Origin: Larix kaempferi
Taxonomy: Eukaryota > Streptophyta > Pinopsida > Pinales > Pinaceae
Reading direction: 5' to 3'
NCBI GenBank assembly: GCA_027924585.1
Contig: BSBM01001719.1
Location: 32,594,001 to 32,658,000 of the forward strand
DNA: 64,000 bases
Positions 23,916 through 36,953 of the stretch are shown here, in pieces. The position numbers and the translations under genes are program-made. Each line of letters starts with the position of its first letter. The first letter of the stretch is position 1. The notes beneath the pieces are model-generated. The model did not search any database and was not told the origin of the DNA. It worked only from the letters and a program-made list of their open reading frames with translations.

Positions 23916-25684
23916 TTTAATGTCCCTTTTCAAGAAATTTATTAAAATGACAAATTTTTCACTTTTTTCCCTAGTTCGACCTTCTACTAGTTTTGATGTC
24001 TAGGTCTCCAAATTGCTCCAAATGCTCCCGAATATTCAAAGAAGGTGTATGAATGATATTAAGACTTGATTATGATGTTCAGGGATTATTTAGGTCCATC
24101 AAAATACTTCTGAAAACTCCTTTAAGATTATGTCCAATGTATGGAATTTTACTAACAATTTGGGGTTCAAATCCCCCCAGGGTAAATGCTGAATATGGCT
24201 CTCCAAATGCTTCCAAACCCACTCGAATTTATGAAAAGAGGTAGGGGATGTCTAAGGGAAACTATTAAGGTCTCATGTGCACCATTATTCAGTTTTTGAA
24301 GTCTTTTATAACCCTATCCCAATAGCTACAAAATCACTAGTTTCGACCTTGGGGGAAATGGCATTAAATCTTCACTAAATGGTATTAAACTGATCAAAAT
24401 GACTCCAAATGCTTAAGTATTCAACATGAAACTTGTGCAGGTCATAAATTATGGTCCATTAATCATAAATACATCAGAGGAATTATCTTTTATTCTAATA
24501 CATCAATACATCATTGCTACACATCAAGATAGTGGGGAAATGGCACCATTCTTTCATTAAAAATAATATTTATACATTTCCACTTGGAATATCGACCTAA
24601 AAATTTTTGAAGATAAAGAACATAGTATTTAATTCATATTTCAAAATAAATGGGGCATTAGAAGCTCCCCCAAAGAGTATAATAGCTTACCAAAAGCGCC
24701 TCTCCTCAAGGATCAAGAATATGCAATGAAAACTGGAAATTGTTGAAGGAGTGAGCTGCACTAGAAGAAACCACGAGCTTCCTTGTAGTTTGCACCTGCA
24801 AATAAAGACTCCATTAAATATCTCATGAAAGGTCTGAATGGCCTTTCCACACACCAACTAGGATGGGAATCTTTCACCCTCGAAATTGGCTAAGGCAAGT
24901 AGACTAGTTTTCCACTAGCTCTCTTCACAAATGCAAATTCTCAAAATGATCAAAAGATATTATTTTGGTTGATCCTTGTATTTTATAAACATCCTTAGCC
25001 TTATAAGGTTACCAATCCATCCATAAAATCCAATCCAATTTGAATTAGGTTGGGGCTCAATATTTTCCATGTGTCCTCCCTTTCCAAGCCTTCCACCTTT
25101 CACCAATTCGAATAGGAGCCCATTGAGTTTCCCCAACTCCCATGAGCGCTTTCTTGGATGCTATATTTAGGCCTGACATGTCATAATGGTCAGATGTCAG
25201 CAATCATATCTGTAATTTTTCCTAAGTGTCATAGCATCTTCATATTTATTGTCATATAGGTTAGGGAATCTAGTCCAAGTGTCCAATAAATCCTCATTTG
25301 ACTCTTCCTTCTCCTTAGGAGTTACATTTCCATACAAATTCGACCTATGATGCATATGGCCAAGTGTATGAGCCTCCTAGCGCGTCCCAAGAACATTAGG
25401 ATTCCCATGGATTCAAAATTGCAAGAGGAGGATGCCATGTGGCACATAAATTCTAGCTTGTGTGGGCCCCACAAACTCCATGTATCTTCATGATCAATTG
25501 CCACTTTGGTTTTCTCTTGCATTTATGTAATTAGCTCCTTTATTAAATATTTATTCCACTCTAATGTCTAAATATCATTTAATAGCTACCTTATTGAAAA
25601 TTCCAATGTCTCCATCCTCCCTAGGGAACTAGTAGGATTGATGGAATTTTCCTGTTATAACCTTAATTGAATGGGGACATTACA
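23916..25684 (-). repeat. 5' LTR of D
   Basis: A 1769-bp LTR matching 17358-19129. On the plus strand its left end reads TTTAATGTCC where TGTAATGTCC is expected, so the terminal dinucleotide next to the PBS is mutated. Confidence 0.9.
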
Positions 25685-25689
25685 TTTCC

Positions 25690-26308
25690 CCACTATGTTG
25701 ATGTATGCCAATGATATGCTGATATATTCGAATGGATAAGTGAACCACTAATGAATTAATGATGTATGGTCTGTTAATAATTTTTTATACAAGTTTCATG
25801 TTCACTGTATAAGATTTTGGAGTCATATTATTCAATTTCGTAGCATTTGGAGAAGATTGCCTATCATTTCCCCCAAGGTCGAAACTAGTCTTTTTGTATC
25901 TGATATGAGAGGGTTATAGAAGACTTAATAAATTGAAAGGTGCTGCATATGAGACCATATTTATTTCCACTAGATAACCCCTACCTCTGTTCTAAAATTC
26001 AAGAGGGTCCCATAGCATTTGGAGAGCCATTTCCAGCATCTACCCATAGGGGAATTGAACCCCAAATTGCTAGTCTAATCCCCTACCTTTACCAGAATTC
26101 AAAGGAGAGTTGCAGAATCCTTTTGAAGAATCTAAAGAATCCATGAACCTCATAATCATGTCCTAATATCATCCATACACCTTCTATAACAATTTGGGAG
26201 CATTTGGAGTCATTTGGAGACCAAGAAACCAATACTAGTTAAGGGTCGAACTAGTGGAAAAATTGAAATTTTCACCATTTTAATAAATTTCTAAAAAGGG
26301 ACATTACA
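25690..26308 (+). repeat. 5' LTR of E, second part
   Basis: It continues E's 5' LTR after D, aligns with 43474-44084, and ends GGACATTACA at 26308, two bases before the PBS. Confidence 0.9.
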
Positions 26309-26310
26309 AG

Positions 26311-26322
26311 TGGTATCAGATA
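26311..26322 (+). other. Primer-binding site of E
   Basis: TGGTATCAGATA: the first ten bases match the tRNA-Met PBS and the last two have diverged. Confidence 0.85.
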
Positions 26323-26354
26323 ATGGTCCTTGCACCTGATTTGGATGACCATTA

Positions 26355-27091
26355 ATGAGGACAAGAAGTCAGGGACCACCCTTAGGACCTGAAACTGCAA
26401 GTGTTTTTGTTGAAGAGGAAAAAGTAGGAAAAGAAGTGCATTTTGAGGAAACTATGGCTAGGGATGAGAAGGGAACCTCAGATGAGAGTGAGGATCTTAG
26501 AAAACTCATGAAACCACTCTTTGAAGACATGACCCGGCATATGGTTAAAGGATTCAAATTGATGGATAGCCAACTTGGAAGCAAAGGGGAAACAGGAGGC
26601 ATCAGTAGTTCACATTTCGAGGAAAAGAAGGCAATGGGTGAAGGTATCTTCTCAAAGATAGGAACTCATAATAGACCTCATGAATTTCAAAGTGCAACAA
26701 GGCCTCCCACACCTAAATTTATTGATTCCAAAGAAAATTTTAACACTCCATATGATATACAAGAGATTCTAATCGAATGGAAAAAATTGAGTGAATATTG
26801 CAGAAGTACCCTACCATTTGATCAATACTTTGTTGTCTCATACAAGCTCAAAATGAGGGAAGGTAATAGGAATCCTTTTCAAAATAGAGAATTGAATTAT
26901 GCCATAATTAAAATTCCACTTCCCACCTTAGATGGCTCATCTCAAAGTTCTGTAGACACTTGGGTACAAAAACTATATGTGTATTTTCAGTCGAATCCAA
27001 TGGTGGAAGAAGATGCCTTAAAAATGGCCATTTTGCATCTTAAAGGGGAAGCCAATGATTGGTGGTTCCATGGTATGAAAACATTGGGACA
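26355..27091 (+). pseudogene. Gag N-terminal part (E), cut by F
   Basis: The frame opens MRTRSQGPPLGPE at 26355 and runs without a stop through an acidic N-terminus, LSEYCRSTLPFDQYF, LNYAIIKIPLPTLD and the capsid block ALKMAILHLKGEANDWW. It ends at F's insertion point in the codons for LGHD (TSD GGACA at 27087-27091). The Met fits the start of C's gag. The rest is at 33243-33785. Confidence 0.88.
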
Positions 27092-27672
27092 TGATTTTAG
27101 TTTTTCATAATTGAATTCAATGTGATCTAGTATCTTAACTGAGAGAATAACATGCACAGCAAAACAAACACAAGAGACAAGAGACACAAAGCATTTCACC
27201 AGAGAAACCATAAAGGAGAAAACCCTGCAACTTCCTCAGAGATAGAATGAGAAATAGTACAAAACCCCAAAAGAAATAGATGGTCTCCAGTAGCTTCTTC
27301 CTCCTCCACTTGTGTGAACTCCTCCTCTCTCTCACTAATGCAAAGTGAGTGAGTGTGTGAATGATCAAATAGAGAGGAGCACCCTCTCTATTTATACTTT
27401 ACCTTTCACTTAGCCTTAACCCCAAACAGGTCGGCCCCTAAGTGTAACTGACTGGGTCGACTTCTCTAGGAGAGTCTAATAACCCATTAATAACTTAACT
27501 CTAGGGTCTAATGCCCTGACATACATGGGAGGATTGACCTCAATGACTTTACATGAGCCAAGTACAATAATTACTTCTCTGACCGGAGGAATAAACATCT
27601 CCATCGGAGGTATAATAATAAAATACAAATACAATATACAAGTGAATACATTCCAAAGTTACAAATACATCA
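27092..27672 (-). repeat. 3' LTR of F
   Basis: A 581-bp LTR, roughly 93% identical by eye to 32665-33237. TATA box on the minus strand at 27389-27396, with GTCGGCC and GGGTTATTAGACT-type blocks upstream of it (27428-27515). The polypurine-like tract next to it (27673-27687) is diverged. Confidence 0.88.
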
Positions 27673-27933
27673 ATAATCCCTCTTAACTAGGAAGGTATTC
27701 TCTTGACACAATTCATCAGCACAAGTCTTCGTCACTGGATCATCATGAAATCTGGACCATCATCAAAGTTGGATCATCATCATCACTACTGCTGCTATCT
27801 CAACCATCAATCTCCAATCTACTCGTCATAGGAAGTTCTAAAAAGCTAGCCCTTTTTCATGCTGGATGTAGACCTAGACTCCATGTAGGTCTTCATCTCT
27901 TCTATGAGCAAGCCATCAAGTATGTATATCTCA

Positions 27934-28600
27934 GGACTTATTATACGCCTTTACAAAAACTACAAGATCTCCCGGGACTGATTATATGCCACTGTAAAAC
28001 CCGAAGGAGCATCCCAGGACTGATTATATACCACTTGAAAAACCTACAAGATCTCCCAGGACTGATTATATGCCACTGCAAAACCTGAAGGAGCATCCCA
28101 GGACTGATTATATGCCTATGCAAAACATGTGTACCATACAGTTACCTCATCATCTTCAGATAATCTCGTCGTCAATGGAGCATAGCCCAGATGCACACAA
28201 CACAACACTTACAATCACCAGCATGGAAGGGCTTTCCTTTGACCATCCGGGAAAGGCTCAGCACTTACATCAATGACCATGGGAGGACTAACCTCTGACC
28301 ATGTCAAAAAGGATACAACAATTACATCAACGACCATGGAAGGAATTTCCTCTGACCATGTCGAAAAATCTCGGCAATTACATCAACAACCATGGAAGGA
28401 ATTTCCTCTGACCATGTCGGAAAATCCTCGACAATTACATCAATGACCATGGAAGGACAAACCTCTGACCATGTCGAAAAAGCCATGCCTATCCCTTACA
28501 TCTACACCATGGGAGGACTTGCCTACCACCATGTGAGAATGGCCCGACCCTTACATCTACACCATAGGAGGACTTTCCTACCACTATGTGAGAATGCCCG
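27934..28600 (-). repeat. Two tandem arrays in F's 3' region (42 bp and ~57 bp)
   Basis: A 42-bp unit with the plus-strand landmark GGACTGATTATATGCC recurs four times between 27934 and 28120 (27974, 28016, 28058, 28100). A ~57-bp unit with landmarks CCATGGAAGGA and TCTGACCATGTCG recurs about seven times between 28205 and 28600. They lie between the end of RNase H and the 3' LTR, where I and J carry other arrays. Confidence 0.85.
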
Positions 28601-28625
28601 TGTGCATCTGCATCTTCCGAACTCA

Positions 28626-30123
28626 TCACTTCCCCTTGGAAGGAACCTCGATCTGAAGTACACCAAGCTTCTCTCTGAAGTACTCAAACTTCACTCTGGC
28701 TAACGGCTTGGTCAATACATCGGCTATTGCTCATCCATCACAACATACTGGAGCTTCACTGCTCCTCTCTGCACCATATCCATGGTATAGTGATACTTGA
28801 TCTCAATGTGCTTCGACTTGTCATGGAACACCGGGTACTCAAACAACTTCACACAACTCTAGTTGTTGCAATATATACAAGTCACATCCAACTGGAGATC
28901 AAACAAATCAGACAGTAGCTTCCTTATCCATACTGCCTCACAACTAGCCGAACAAGCTACGACATACTCTGCTTCGGCTATACTCAGTGCCACGTAGGAC
29001 TGCTTCCTGCTAAACCAAGAGATCAAACCTGATCCCATACTAAAGAAGCACCCCGAAGTGCTCTTCCTATCAATGGCACTTCCTGCCTAATTAGAATCAA
29101 CATAACCCTCCAAGTTAATCTTCTGATTCACATCATACTTGAGCCCATAATCAACCGTACCCTTCAGGTACCTCAGAATATGCTTTGCATCAATCAAGTG
29201 AACATGTCTCATATCCCTTAGGAATTGGCTCAATGTGTTCACAACAAATCAAATATATGGTCTCGTATTCGTCATGTACATCAAAGACCCAATCATCTGA
29301 CGATACATCGTGGCATCAACCGACTCTGATGAAGCATCACACAATAGCTTCAAGTTCGATGCCATAGGTGTTGCCATGGCCTTGCAGTCCATCATCCAAA
29401 ACCTCTTCAGGATCTCGACTGCATACTTCCCTTGTCCAAGGAATATTCCATCCGTACTCTGCCACACCTCCATGCCTAGAAAATAGTGCATCATACCCAA
29501 ATCTCTACTTCACATTTTCCTTAGCTAAGGAAAAATATCATCTGATCTCAGCCACATATCTAATCACAAGAATCATGCCAAGATTCTTTAACTCAGATAT
29601 CTACTCCCTCTTAAGTGGAGTTTTCTATATCTGAGTATTGTCCTCCCTATGTGACTGAACATCATTCGCACTCTACATTGAGTGATCTTCTGCCTATCTA
29701 TCCATGCCATCTCCCGTCAGATGGGTCTACTGATATGAGCCTCAAGATCACTCGAACTCTATGGTGATTTCCTTCTTGCATCCATCTGTATATACAAACC
29801 ATCTTCAACCTTGTAGCAAAGGCTGAAATCCACATCACCCAGGGAGATCATCATCGAATCCTGGGAGTTTGTTGGATATGCACTTCTTCTTCATTTACAA
29901 CATTCAAGAGAATGGTCTTGTAATCTATCTCTGGAAGTGTGTCTAGCCACTGGAGCAAACATCTCGTCATAATCCTCTCCCACTTTCTAAGAGAATCCTC
30001 TAGCCATGATCCTTCCTTTGTACTTCTATAGTATGCTTGATTTGTAAGTCTTCTTGTTGAACAGTCATCACTTGTTCTTCGGAACAAGTGTTCATCATCC
30101 TTATTTTGTAGATCATAGCACAC
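28626..30123 (-). pseudogene. RT-RNase H remnant (F)
   Basis: Minus-strand pieces include EMFAPVAR-like text near 29950 (29851-30123), then scrambled sequence. From 29500 down come MGMMHYFLGMEVW, QGKYAVEILKRF and a YRQMIGSLMYMTNTRP block. RNase H ends with an ADVLTKPLARVKFEYF block and a KGK stop at 28626-28628. The catalytic YVDD block is absent. The same scrambled segment occurs in J, so the damage predates both insertions. Confidence 0.85.
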
Positions 30124-32652
30124 GATCTTTCCTACAAATCAAATTCAATTACATGATTAGTAACACTTCATAATTATCAAATCATGTTTACATTTCAATG
30201 ATAACCTTTTATGCATACGATCTTTCCTACAAGTCAAGTTTAATTGCATGATTAGAAACATCTCATAGTTTTCAGAACAAATTCTTACACATAAAAACAT
30301 AAGTCATACAGTCATGCAATTATCTTAGCCAATACTTCAATACAACATTTATCCATATCCTGTAACTTTCTAGATGCCTTCCATCTCTACCAGAACATTG
30401 TTAAGAGTGTGCACTACTCCAACATGTCAGCAAAGAGGTTTCAATATAGATAAGTAGCAATGGAGTGTTGTATAGTACAATAGGCCACTTACCCATTACT
30501 TGCATATTAGTAGTATCTTGTTCATTAATGCAACTTTTCTAATATGCATAATATACATCCTAAATCTAGGAACATAAGTATGTACATGATTGAACAACAT
30601 CATTTAAGTAATCATATACACAAGAAATGATAATTCAAATACTTATCTTTGTTTGGTTGTTGGTTGGACTCCCTCTCAACCTTTGCTTCCTTGCAGGAAC
30701 TACTGGAGTGTGCTCCCTCTTGATCTCTATTTTCCCTTTGTGATAGCATCATGATTATATGTCTTTTGAACTTCTATCCATCTTGGACCACTATGCATGC
30801 TTAAGTGTGCACTAGTTTCATCATTGTGTCATCCTCAAGATCTCATACATAATCATAAATTCATTAGTATAATCTCAATACTATCAAAACATTATAATCC
30901 TATAATCCTAACATGTATGGTCATTATCATTTCATACACAGGTAATTTATCACAAGCGTTAGTATTCAAGGTTTCAAGGAGTACTTCTTTTACTCATGCA
31001 TATTCTTATTTGACCATAGGACTCTTCTAGTTTGTCATATCATTAATCAAACTAAGAAGCATAATATGCACAAACCCATGATTACTCAAACTTATAACTT
31101 CATGAATAATCATTATCAATCATACAAAAGTATGCTTATATAAGATCCTAACACAAGGTAGGATTCTAACTCGATATAGGAAAACATACCTGGATTATCA
31201 TGTTTGCTAGTTATGTCTAACATACCCAAACAATGTCTTCTTTGCTTCTTCAATGATTTAGAGACCTTGTGCTAGTAACCTGCATATCTTCATAAGTTGA
31301 GCATTGTAGAACCAAATCATACATACCTCATAAGTAGAGCATCTATGTGATCAACGACTATGGATGTGTCTTTGTCTTCATGTCACCATGGTCATATATT
31401 CTTGATCTAGAACTTGATTTGTCTTTCTTGATGTACCTTTCATGTTAGCGGACAACATCATCCTCATACAACACCACAGTGCATTAGTACAATCATAAGT
31501 GTCATAACCCTAATCAATGAATGTCTTCTATTATTCACATGCATTCATACTTTTACTAAGGTGATCAGACAATCATGATTGCACTAACCTCAATAGTATG
31601 AAGACAAACATATCATGAACTTAATCATGAAACAGATTTCAAAACATACCTGTATCTCCTCAAGTCATACCTGTCGATATTGCTTGTAGTCTTCTCTATA
31701 AGGGTAAAACCCTAACCATCCAAGGTAGATCACTTGTAACCATCTTATATAGGTTCATGGTGCTAGGATGATAGAATATCATTTCCTTTTAAACCTCCTT
31801 CATTTCTATCCTATGAGTCTCCCAACCTTGCTAGGGTTTCTTCTTACTTGAAAACCCTAATTTTTCAATCTCCTTCCTCCCACAACATTTTGATGGAGGA
31901 TTAATTTCTATGATGAATGGATTCCAAATCCATTTTCAAAGTTTACAATGTTGCATCAGGTTTCTCCAACATTGTATCAGGTCATTCCATACCTAAAAAT
32001 TGAAAACCCTAAGTGAGAGCTTCTTCCTCCTCTTCTTTGATTTCCTCTGTTGAGCCATTTCAGATGTGTCGTATTCTTTCTGGTCTATCTCTGAAATTGT
32101 GGATCTGCGGCATCTAAAAATTTGGCCTGTGGTAGCCAGACTTGTCATCTTTCCAACTTCATAGGTTTGAGCTTCATTCGATTCTCCATCAGGGAGATAT
32201 TCTCAGTTTCCCAACATGACCTGTTTAGGGAATGAAACAACATAGCGAACTTGTACGGAGTGCCTCCGGACTCTTAAAATCGGACTTGTGAAACTACAGT
32301 CCATGAAATAACTGTCACTTTTTATGGAATTCCATTTGGAGCTTCCTAGCCCGAGATATGACCTTTTTTCCTAGGTCACCTGTTTAGGGATTCATTCTGG
32401 AAGAGGCAGAAACCCTAACTTGTACGGATCATATCTCAGAAAGTACAATGAATCTAAGGCTGAAATTCGAACACAAGGTATAGGAAAATTTCATCTTCGG
32501 CCTGTCCAATTTTCATATCCTGAACCTTCGCCAAAATTTATTTACAGCAAAATTTCCACGATGACTAGGTTTTTCTATACAAGGCCCTAGATTTCAAATT
32601 GTCGCAAGTGAGACAAGTGTCGTAAATGCCATACATGCCTTCCTTCGGGATA
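30124..32652 (-). other. Non-coding leader of F
   Basis: 2.5 kb without domain signal, colinear with the leaders of Z and J and starting at the shared TGTAGGAAAGATCGT next to the RT remnant. The G-box seen in Z and J is degraded here. Confidence 0.75.
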
Positions 32653-32664
32653 GATCTGATACCA
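32653..32664 (-). other. Primer-binding site of F
   Basis: The minus strand reads TGGTATCAGATC, one mismatch from the tRNA-Met PBS consensus, abutting the LTR. Confidence 0.88.
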
Positions 32665-33237
32665 TGCTATTTTTTCATCATTTAATTAAATGTGATCTAG
32701 GATCTTAACTGAGAGAATAACATGCACAACAAAACAAACACAAGAGACAAGAGACACAAAGCATTTCACCAAGGAAACCATAAACAAGAAAACCCCACAA
32801 CTTCCTTAGCGATAGAATGAGCAATAGTACAAAACCCCAAAACAAATAGATGGTCTCCAGTAGCTTCCTCCACTTGTGCGAACTCCTCCTCTCTCTCACT
32901 AATGCGAAGTGAGTGAGTGTGTGAATGATCAAATAGAGAGGAGCACCCTCTCTATTTATACTTTACCTTTCACTTAGCCTTAACCCCAAACAGGTCGGCC
33001 CCTAAGTGTAACTGACTGGGCCGACTTCTCTAGGAGATTATAATAACCCATTAATAACTTAATTATGGGGTCTAATGCCCCAACATACATGGGAGGATTG
33101 ACCTCAATGACTTTACATGACCCAAGTACAATAATGACTTCTCCAACTAGAAGAATAAACATCTTCGTTGGAGGTAGAATAATAAAATACAATATACAAT
33201 ATACAAGTGAATACATTCCGAAGTTACAAATACATCA
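32665..33237 (-). repeat. 5' LTR of F
   Basis: 573 bp, TG...CA, with TATAAATA on the minus strand at 32953-32960. It pairs with 27092-27672 and has a small deletion in a TTCTTCCTCC run relative to it. Confidence 0.9.
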
Positions 33238-33242
33238 GCACA

Positions 33243-33785
33243 TGATCAGGTTACAACATATGGAGAATTTTTTGACAGGGTATTAGAAAGATTTGAGCAA
33301 AAATATCCAGAATTTCCTTTCAAAGAACTATCCCAAATGAAGCAAGTTGGAACTCCTGCTGAGTATATGTTGGAATTCCAAAAATTATCAGTTAAGGTGG
33401 CTGATATATCTATGGTGATGTTAGTAATACTATTTACTGAAGATTTGGCTAAGCCCTTAAAAGGTTTAGTTAAGGCCCACAAACCAAATTCATTGAAGGA
33501 TGACATGAACTTGACAAGAGATCTACAAAATGTGCTACCTAGGACAAGGTTTCCTCCCAAGCCTAACTTCCCTTCCAAATTCAGATTTGACAAGAAGCCT
33601 TGGAAAAGAGATACATTTGAAAAGAATAATAAAGAGGGACTAAACAAGGAAGAACTTAGAAGAAAGAAATTATACTACACATGCTTTCAACCATGGGCAC
33701 CAGGGCATAAATGTACTAAGGGAAAAGCTCAATACATTGAAGTATTTTCTGATAATGATGAGTATGAAGGGGGTATGGAGGAATA
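33243..33785 (+). pseudogene. Gag C-terminal part (E)
   Basis: Continues E's gag after F: MKQVGTPAEYMLEFQKLS, a SLKDDMNLTRDLQNVLP block, and the zinc knuckle CYTC-FQPWAPGHKC-type motif (here YYTCFQPWAPGHKC, first Cys replaced by Tyr), then an acidic SDNDEYEGGMEE tail with a stop at about 33784. In C the frame reads further before stopping. Confidence 0.85.
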
Positions 33786-33929
33786 AGGACATATTTCAGA
33801 TCAAGAAGAGGGATATGATACAACAGAAGAAGGGAAACAAGAAGAAAATCATCCTTCACCTGACAAAGGAAGGATGGCAGTACTTTCAGCAGTGCCTCGT
33901 TATCACATTATTCGATTCAAGGGAGTGAT

Positions 33930-34463
33930 ACAAGGACAAAGTCCTCGGTATTGGTAGATGGAGGAGCCACACATAACTTCATTGATGCAGACATGGTAGA
34001 TAGAAGGAAGATACCTACTAAACCATTCGATGGATTCACAGTCATCATTCCAGGTCACCACACTATGGAGTGCAAAACATGGGTTCCAAAGTTGCAAATC
34101 ACCATAGGTAATTACACTTTTTCTAATAGCTTTTATGTGGTTGATGTTGCTAATACTAATGTGGTTTTGGGAGTGCAATGGTTGTACTCTATAGGGGAGC
34201 ATACAGTGAACTATCAAATTCCTGAAATGAAATTCCAAGATTCGGAAGGAATACTACGGGTTGTGAGAGGGCAGCACACCTATCTGAATCAAGTAGTGAC
34301 CTCCCACAGTATGAGATCCATATTGAGGCATGGAGACATAGAATGGGATGTTGAATGTTTCATCACCTCTCCCAAGCCAAACATAAAGGTTATTGAACAC
34401 CCAAAGGAGATAGAGAAACTACTACAAAAGTATGAAAAAATTTGGAGACCTTCCACGTGGTAA
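33930..34463 (+). pseudogene. Aspartic protease (E)
   Basis: VDGGATHNFID from 33954 is the active site (DGGAT, common in chromoviruses). Then come TMECKTWVPKLQITIGNY, VVLGVQWLYSIGEHTVNYQ and a linker into RT. A shift just upstream (about 33940) separates it from gag, and the frame ends at about 34461 after KYEKIWRPSTW. Confidence 0.85.
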
Positions 34464-36062
34464 ACCACCTGATAGGGGGGTTGACCACAACATTGTTTTG
34501 GAGGAGGGTACTTCACCCATACAAATACTACCCTATAGACATCCAAAAAAATTCAGAGATGAAATTGAAAAGGCCATCCAATAACTCTTATAGGTGGGAC
34601 TCATTAGACCAAGCTCTAGCCCTTATGCCTCTTCAGTAGTGTTGGTGAAGAAAAAATATGGAACCTTAAGGATGTGCATAGAATTTAGAGATTTGAACAA
34701 GAAGACAATCAAGAATAGGTATCCTATCCCTAGAATTGATGAGCTCATGGATGAGCTATTTGGGGCAAAATATTTCTCCAAAATTGATATTAGATCAGGT
34801 TACCATCAAATTCGAATGAAGGAAGAAGATGTGCAAAAGACTGCTTTTAGATGTCACTGTGACCACTTTGAGTTTCTTGTTATGCCTTTTGGATTAACTA
34901 ATTCTCCAGCCACATTCCAAGCATGCATGAATAGGATATTTTGCAAGCAGCTTAGAAAGTTTTTTTTGGTTTTCTTTGATGACATTCTCATTTACAGCAA
35001 AACTTGGGAAGAGCATTTGCATCATTTAGAGGTTGTGCTGAAAATTTTGCATGAACAATCCTTGTTTTCTAAGTTGTCTAAATGTGAATTTGGGATGAAG
35101 GAACTCTTGTATCTTGGGTACATTATTAGACAAGAAGGAGTGAAAGTGTACATGGAAAAAATAAGGGCTATCCTTGAATGGCCAACACCAAAAAACATCA
35201 CAGAATTAAGAGGCTTCATAGGAATATGTACCTATTATAGGAAGTTTGTGAAAGGGTTCTCCAAATTGACTTCTCCACTCACTGATTTGACAAAGGAAGA
35301 TGCTTTCAAGTGGGATGAAGAGGCTGAAAAGGCCTTCCAAAAAATGAAAGAGGTAATGAGTAGTTGTCGAGTACTTGCATTACCTGATTTTACTAAACCT
35401 TTTGTTTTGGAATGTGATACTTCAGGTGAAGGGATAGGGGCTATCCTAAAGCAAAATCAACACCATATAGCCTTTGAGAGAAAAAATTTGCAGCCACATG
35501 AGAATATTTACTCCATATATGACAAAGAAATGTTGGCCATCATGCATGCCTTGGCCAAGTTTAGACAATACTTGGTGGGAAACAAGTTTGTGGTGAAAAC
35601 GGATCACATTAGTCTAAAGCACTTCCTCACCCAAAAAGATCTTAATGAAAGGCAACAAAAGTGGGTAAGAAAGATCCAAGCTTTTGATTTTGATATTGAA
35701 TATGTAAAAGGGAAGAATAACATTGTAGCATATGCATTATCTAGAAGACCTTCCTTTTCTCTCATGGACATTTCAAAAGATTGGAAAAACGTGCTAATGG
35801 TTGAATATGCCAAAGATAGTTTTGCTTGTGATGTGTTAGATGGGGTCAAAGGGGATGATAACTACAAGATTTTGAATGGGATGATATCTTATAAGGACAG
35901 AATTTATTTGGTTCAAAACTCAAAACTCAAGTACAAGATTATGCAAGAAGCACATGATTCCCCCCTAGTTGGCCATCCGGGGATCTTCAAAACTTATACG
36001 CAATTAAGGCAAAGGTTTTTTTGGAAAGGGATGAAGGAATATGTTCTAAAATATGTGAATGA
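34464..36062 (+). pseudogene. RT and RNase H plus integrase N-terminus (E), cut by G
   Basis: The frame from 34594 is open to the insertion point. Counting from its first Met: FSKIDIRSGY (Asp 65), MPFGLTNSPATFQ, the catalytic FFDD at 127-130, LGYIIRQEGVKV, then RNase H with Asp 275 (LECDTSGEG), Glu 312 (YDKEMLAI) and Asp 337 (VKTDHISLK). The usual ADALSR block reads AYALSR, so its Asp is Tyr 380. Integrase begins with AHDSPLVGHPG and ends in the codons for YVNE at G's TSD. The Met is not the native start; stops near 34583 and 34592 lie upstream in the same RT. Confidence 0.9.
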
Positions 36063-36745
36063 TGTGGAAATAATATCACATCCAAGAACTCTCCAAGAAA
36101 TTACACTCTCTCATATGAAAAATATCACACAATTGGTCAAAGGCACAAGAATAGATTTATGTATTACTTATCATGAATAATAATTACATAAGCATACATA
36201 TGAATGTTGTAGGATGTTATTAAATAACATTACAGCAATAATTTGAATGGATAAAGATGCCAAAAGAATCTCCTAATCATCAGACTTTCTAAAACTGCCC
36301 ATCCCCCCTAGGTGGCAAGTTGGCTTTCCAAATCTGCTCAAAAGCTCACGAATTGCTAAATTAGTGAGCTGAAGGTGAAATATAGGTAAAAACAATGCCA
36401 AATACGAAATTTTAGTGGAAATGGTGTTAAGGAAAGTTTTTGGTGTAAAAAACACTTTCGTAGGTTGACTAGCTCTTTCCTTTGGGGAAAAAGCAGTAAA
36501 AGCGGCAGCTTTCTTCACAAATGCGCCCTCCTTCCTAAATCTTATCCAGAATTCTTTAGGAATGTGCCCAAGTGGCCTAGGAGTCTTGTAGAACACACCT
36601 TGCATGGAATCTTATCCTCCCATATTGCCTTGTGGGCCACACAATGGCAATTTCCTCAATTATTACATAGAATTAACCAACAAGTGATTAATTAATGAAT
36701 CTTATGTAATTAAATAAATGGTAGGAAGGCTTAATTATTCCAACA
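36063..36745 (-). repeat. LTR 1 of G (3')
   Basis: 683 bp, beginning TGTGGAAATAATATCACATC and ending TTATTCCAACA on the plus strand, followed by ACCCCTCTTAAG, a polypurine tract on the minus strand. Confidence 0.9.
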
Positions 36746-36953
36746 ACCCCTCTTAAGTCTGAATTAAATGAACTAAATATCAGAAAATAAAATACTAAGG
36801 GCCCAGTAACAAGACTTGGTCACCCTGTACAGTACTGCCGGTCCAAAAAAGCAAGGATAGAAGGAAAACCTCATGGGGAAAACCTTCCCTCAAAATGGAC
36901 ATGTGCACACCAAAAATTGTTGCTGCTCCAAACGCAAGTAGGTGTGAACTTGG

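Larger units (their letters stand above)
17358..25684 (-). mobile_element. Chromovirus D, complete outline, 8.3 kb
   Basis: On the minus strand: 5' LTR (23916-25684), PBS, gag, protease, RT, RNase H, integrase with chromodomain, polypurine tract and 3' LTR (17358-19129). The pentamer TTTCC flanks it on both sides (17353-17357 and 25685-25689), and the flanks join into one continuous E-type LTR. It belongs to the same family as B, C and E. Gag and pol carry multiple stops and shifts. Confidence 0.93.
27092..33237 (-). mobile_element. Copia-type LTR retrotransposon F, non-autonomous
   Basis: Two LTRs (27092-27672 and 32665-33237), a PBS beside the right one and RT-RNase H remnants on the minus strand. 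Flanking pentamers are GGACA (27087-27091) and GCACA (33238-33242), a TSD with one mutation, and E's gag is continuous once F is removed. No gag, protease or integrase is seen; the leader runs directly into the RT remnant, as in Z and J. Confidence 0.92.
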
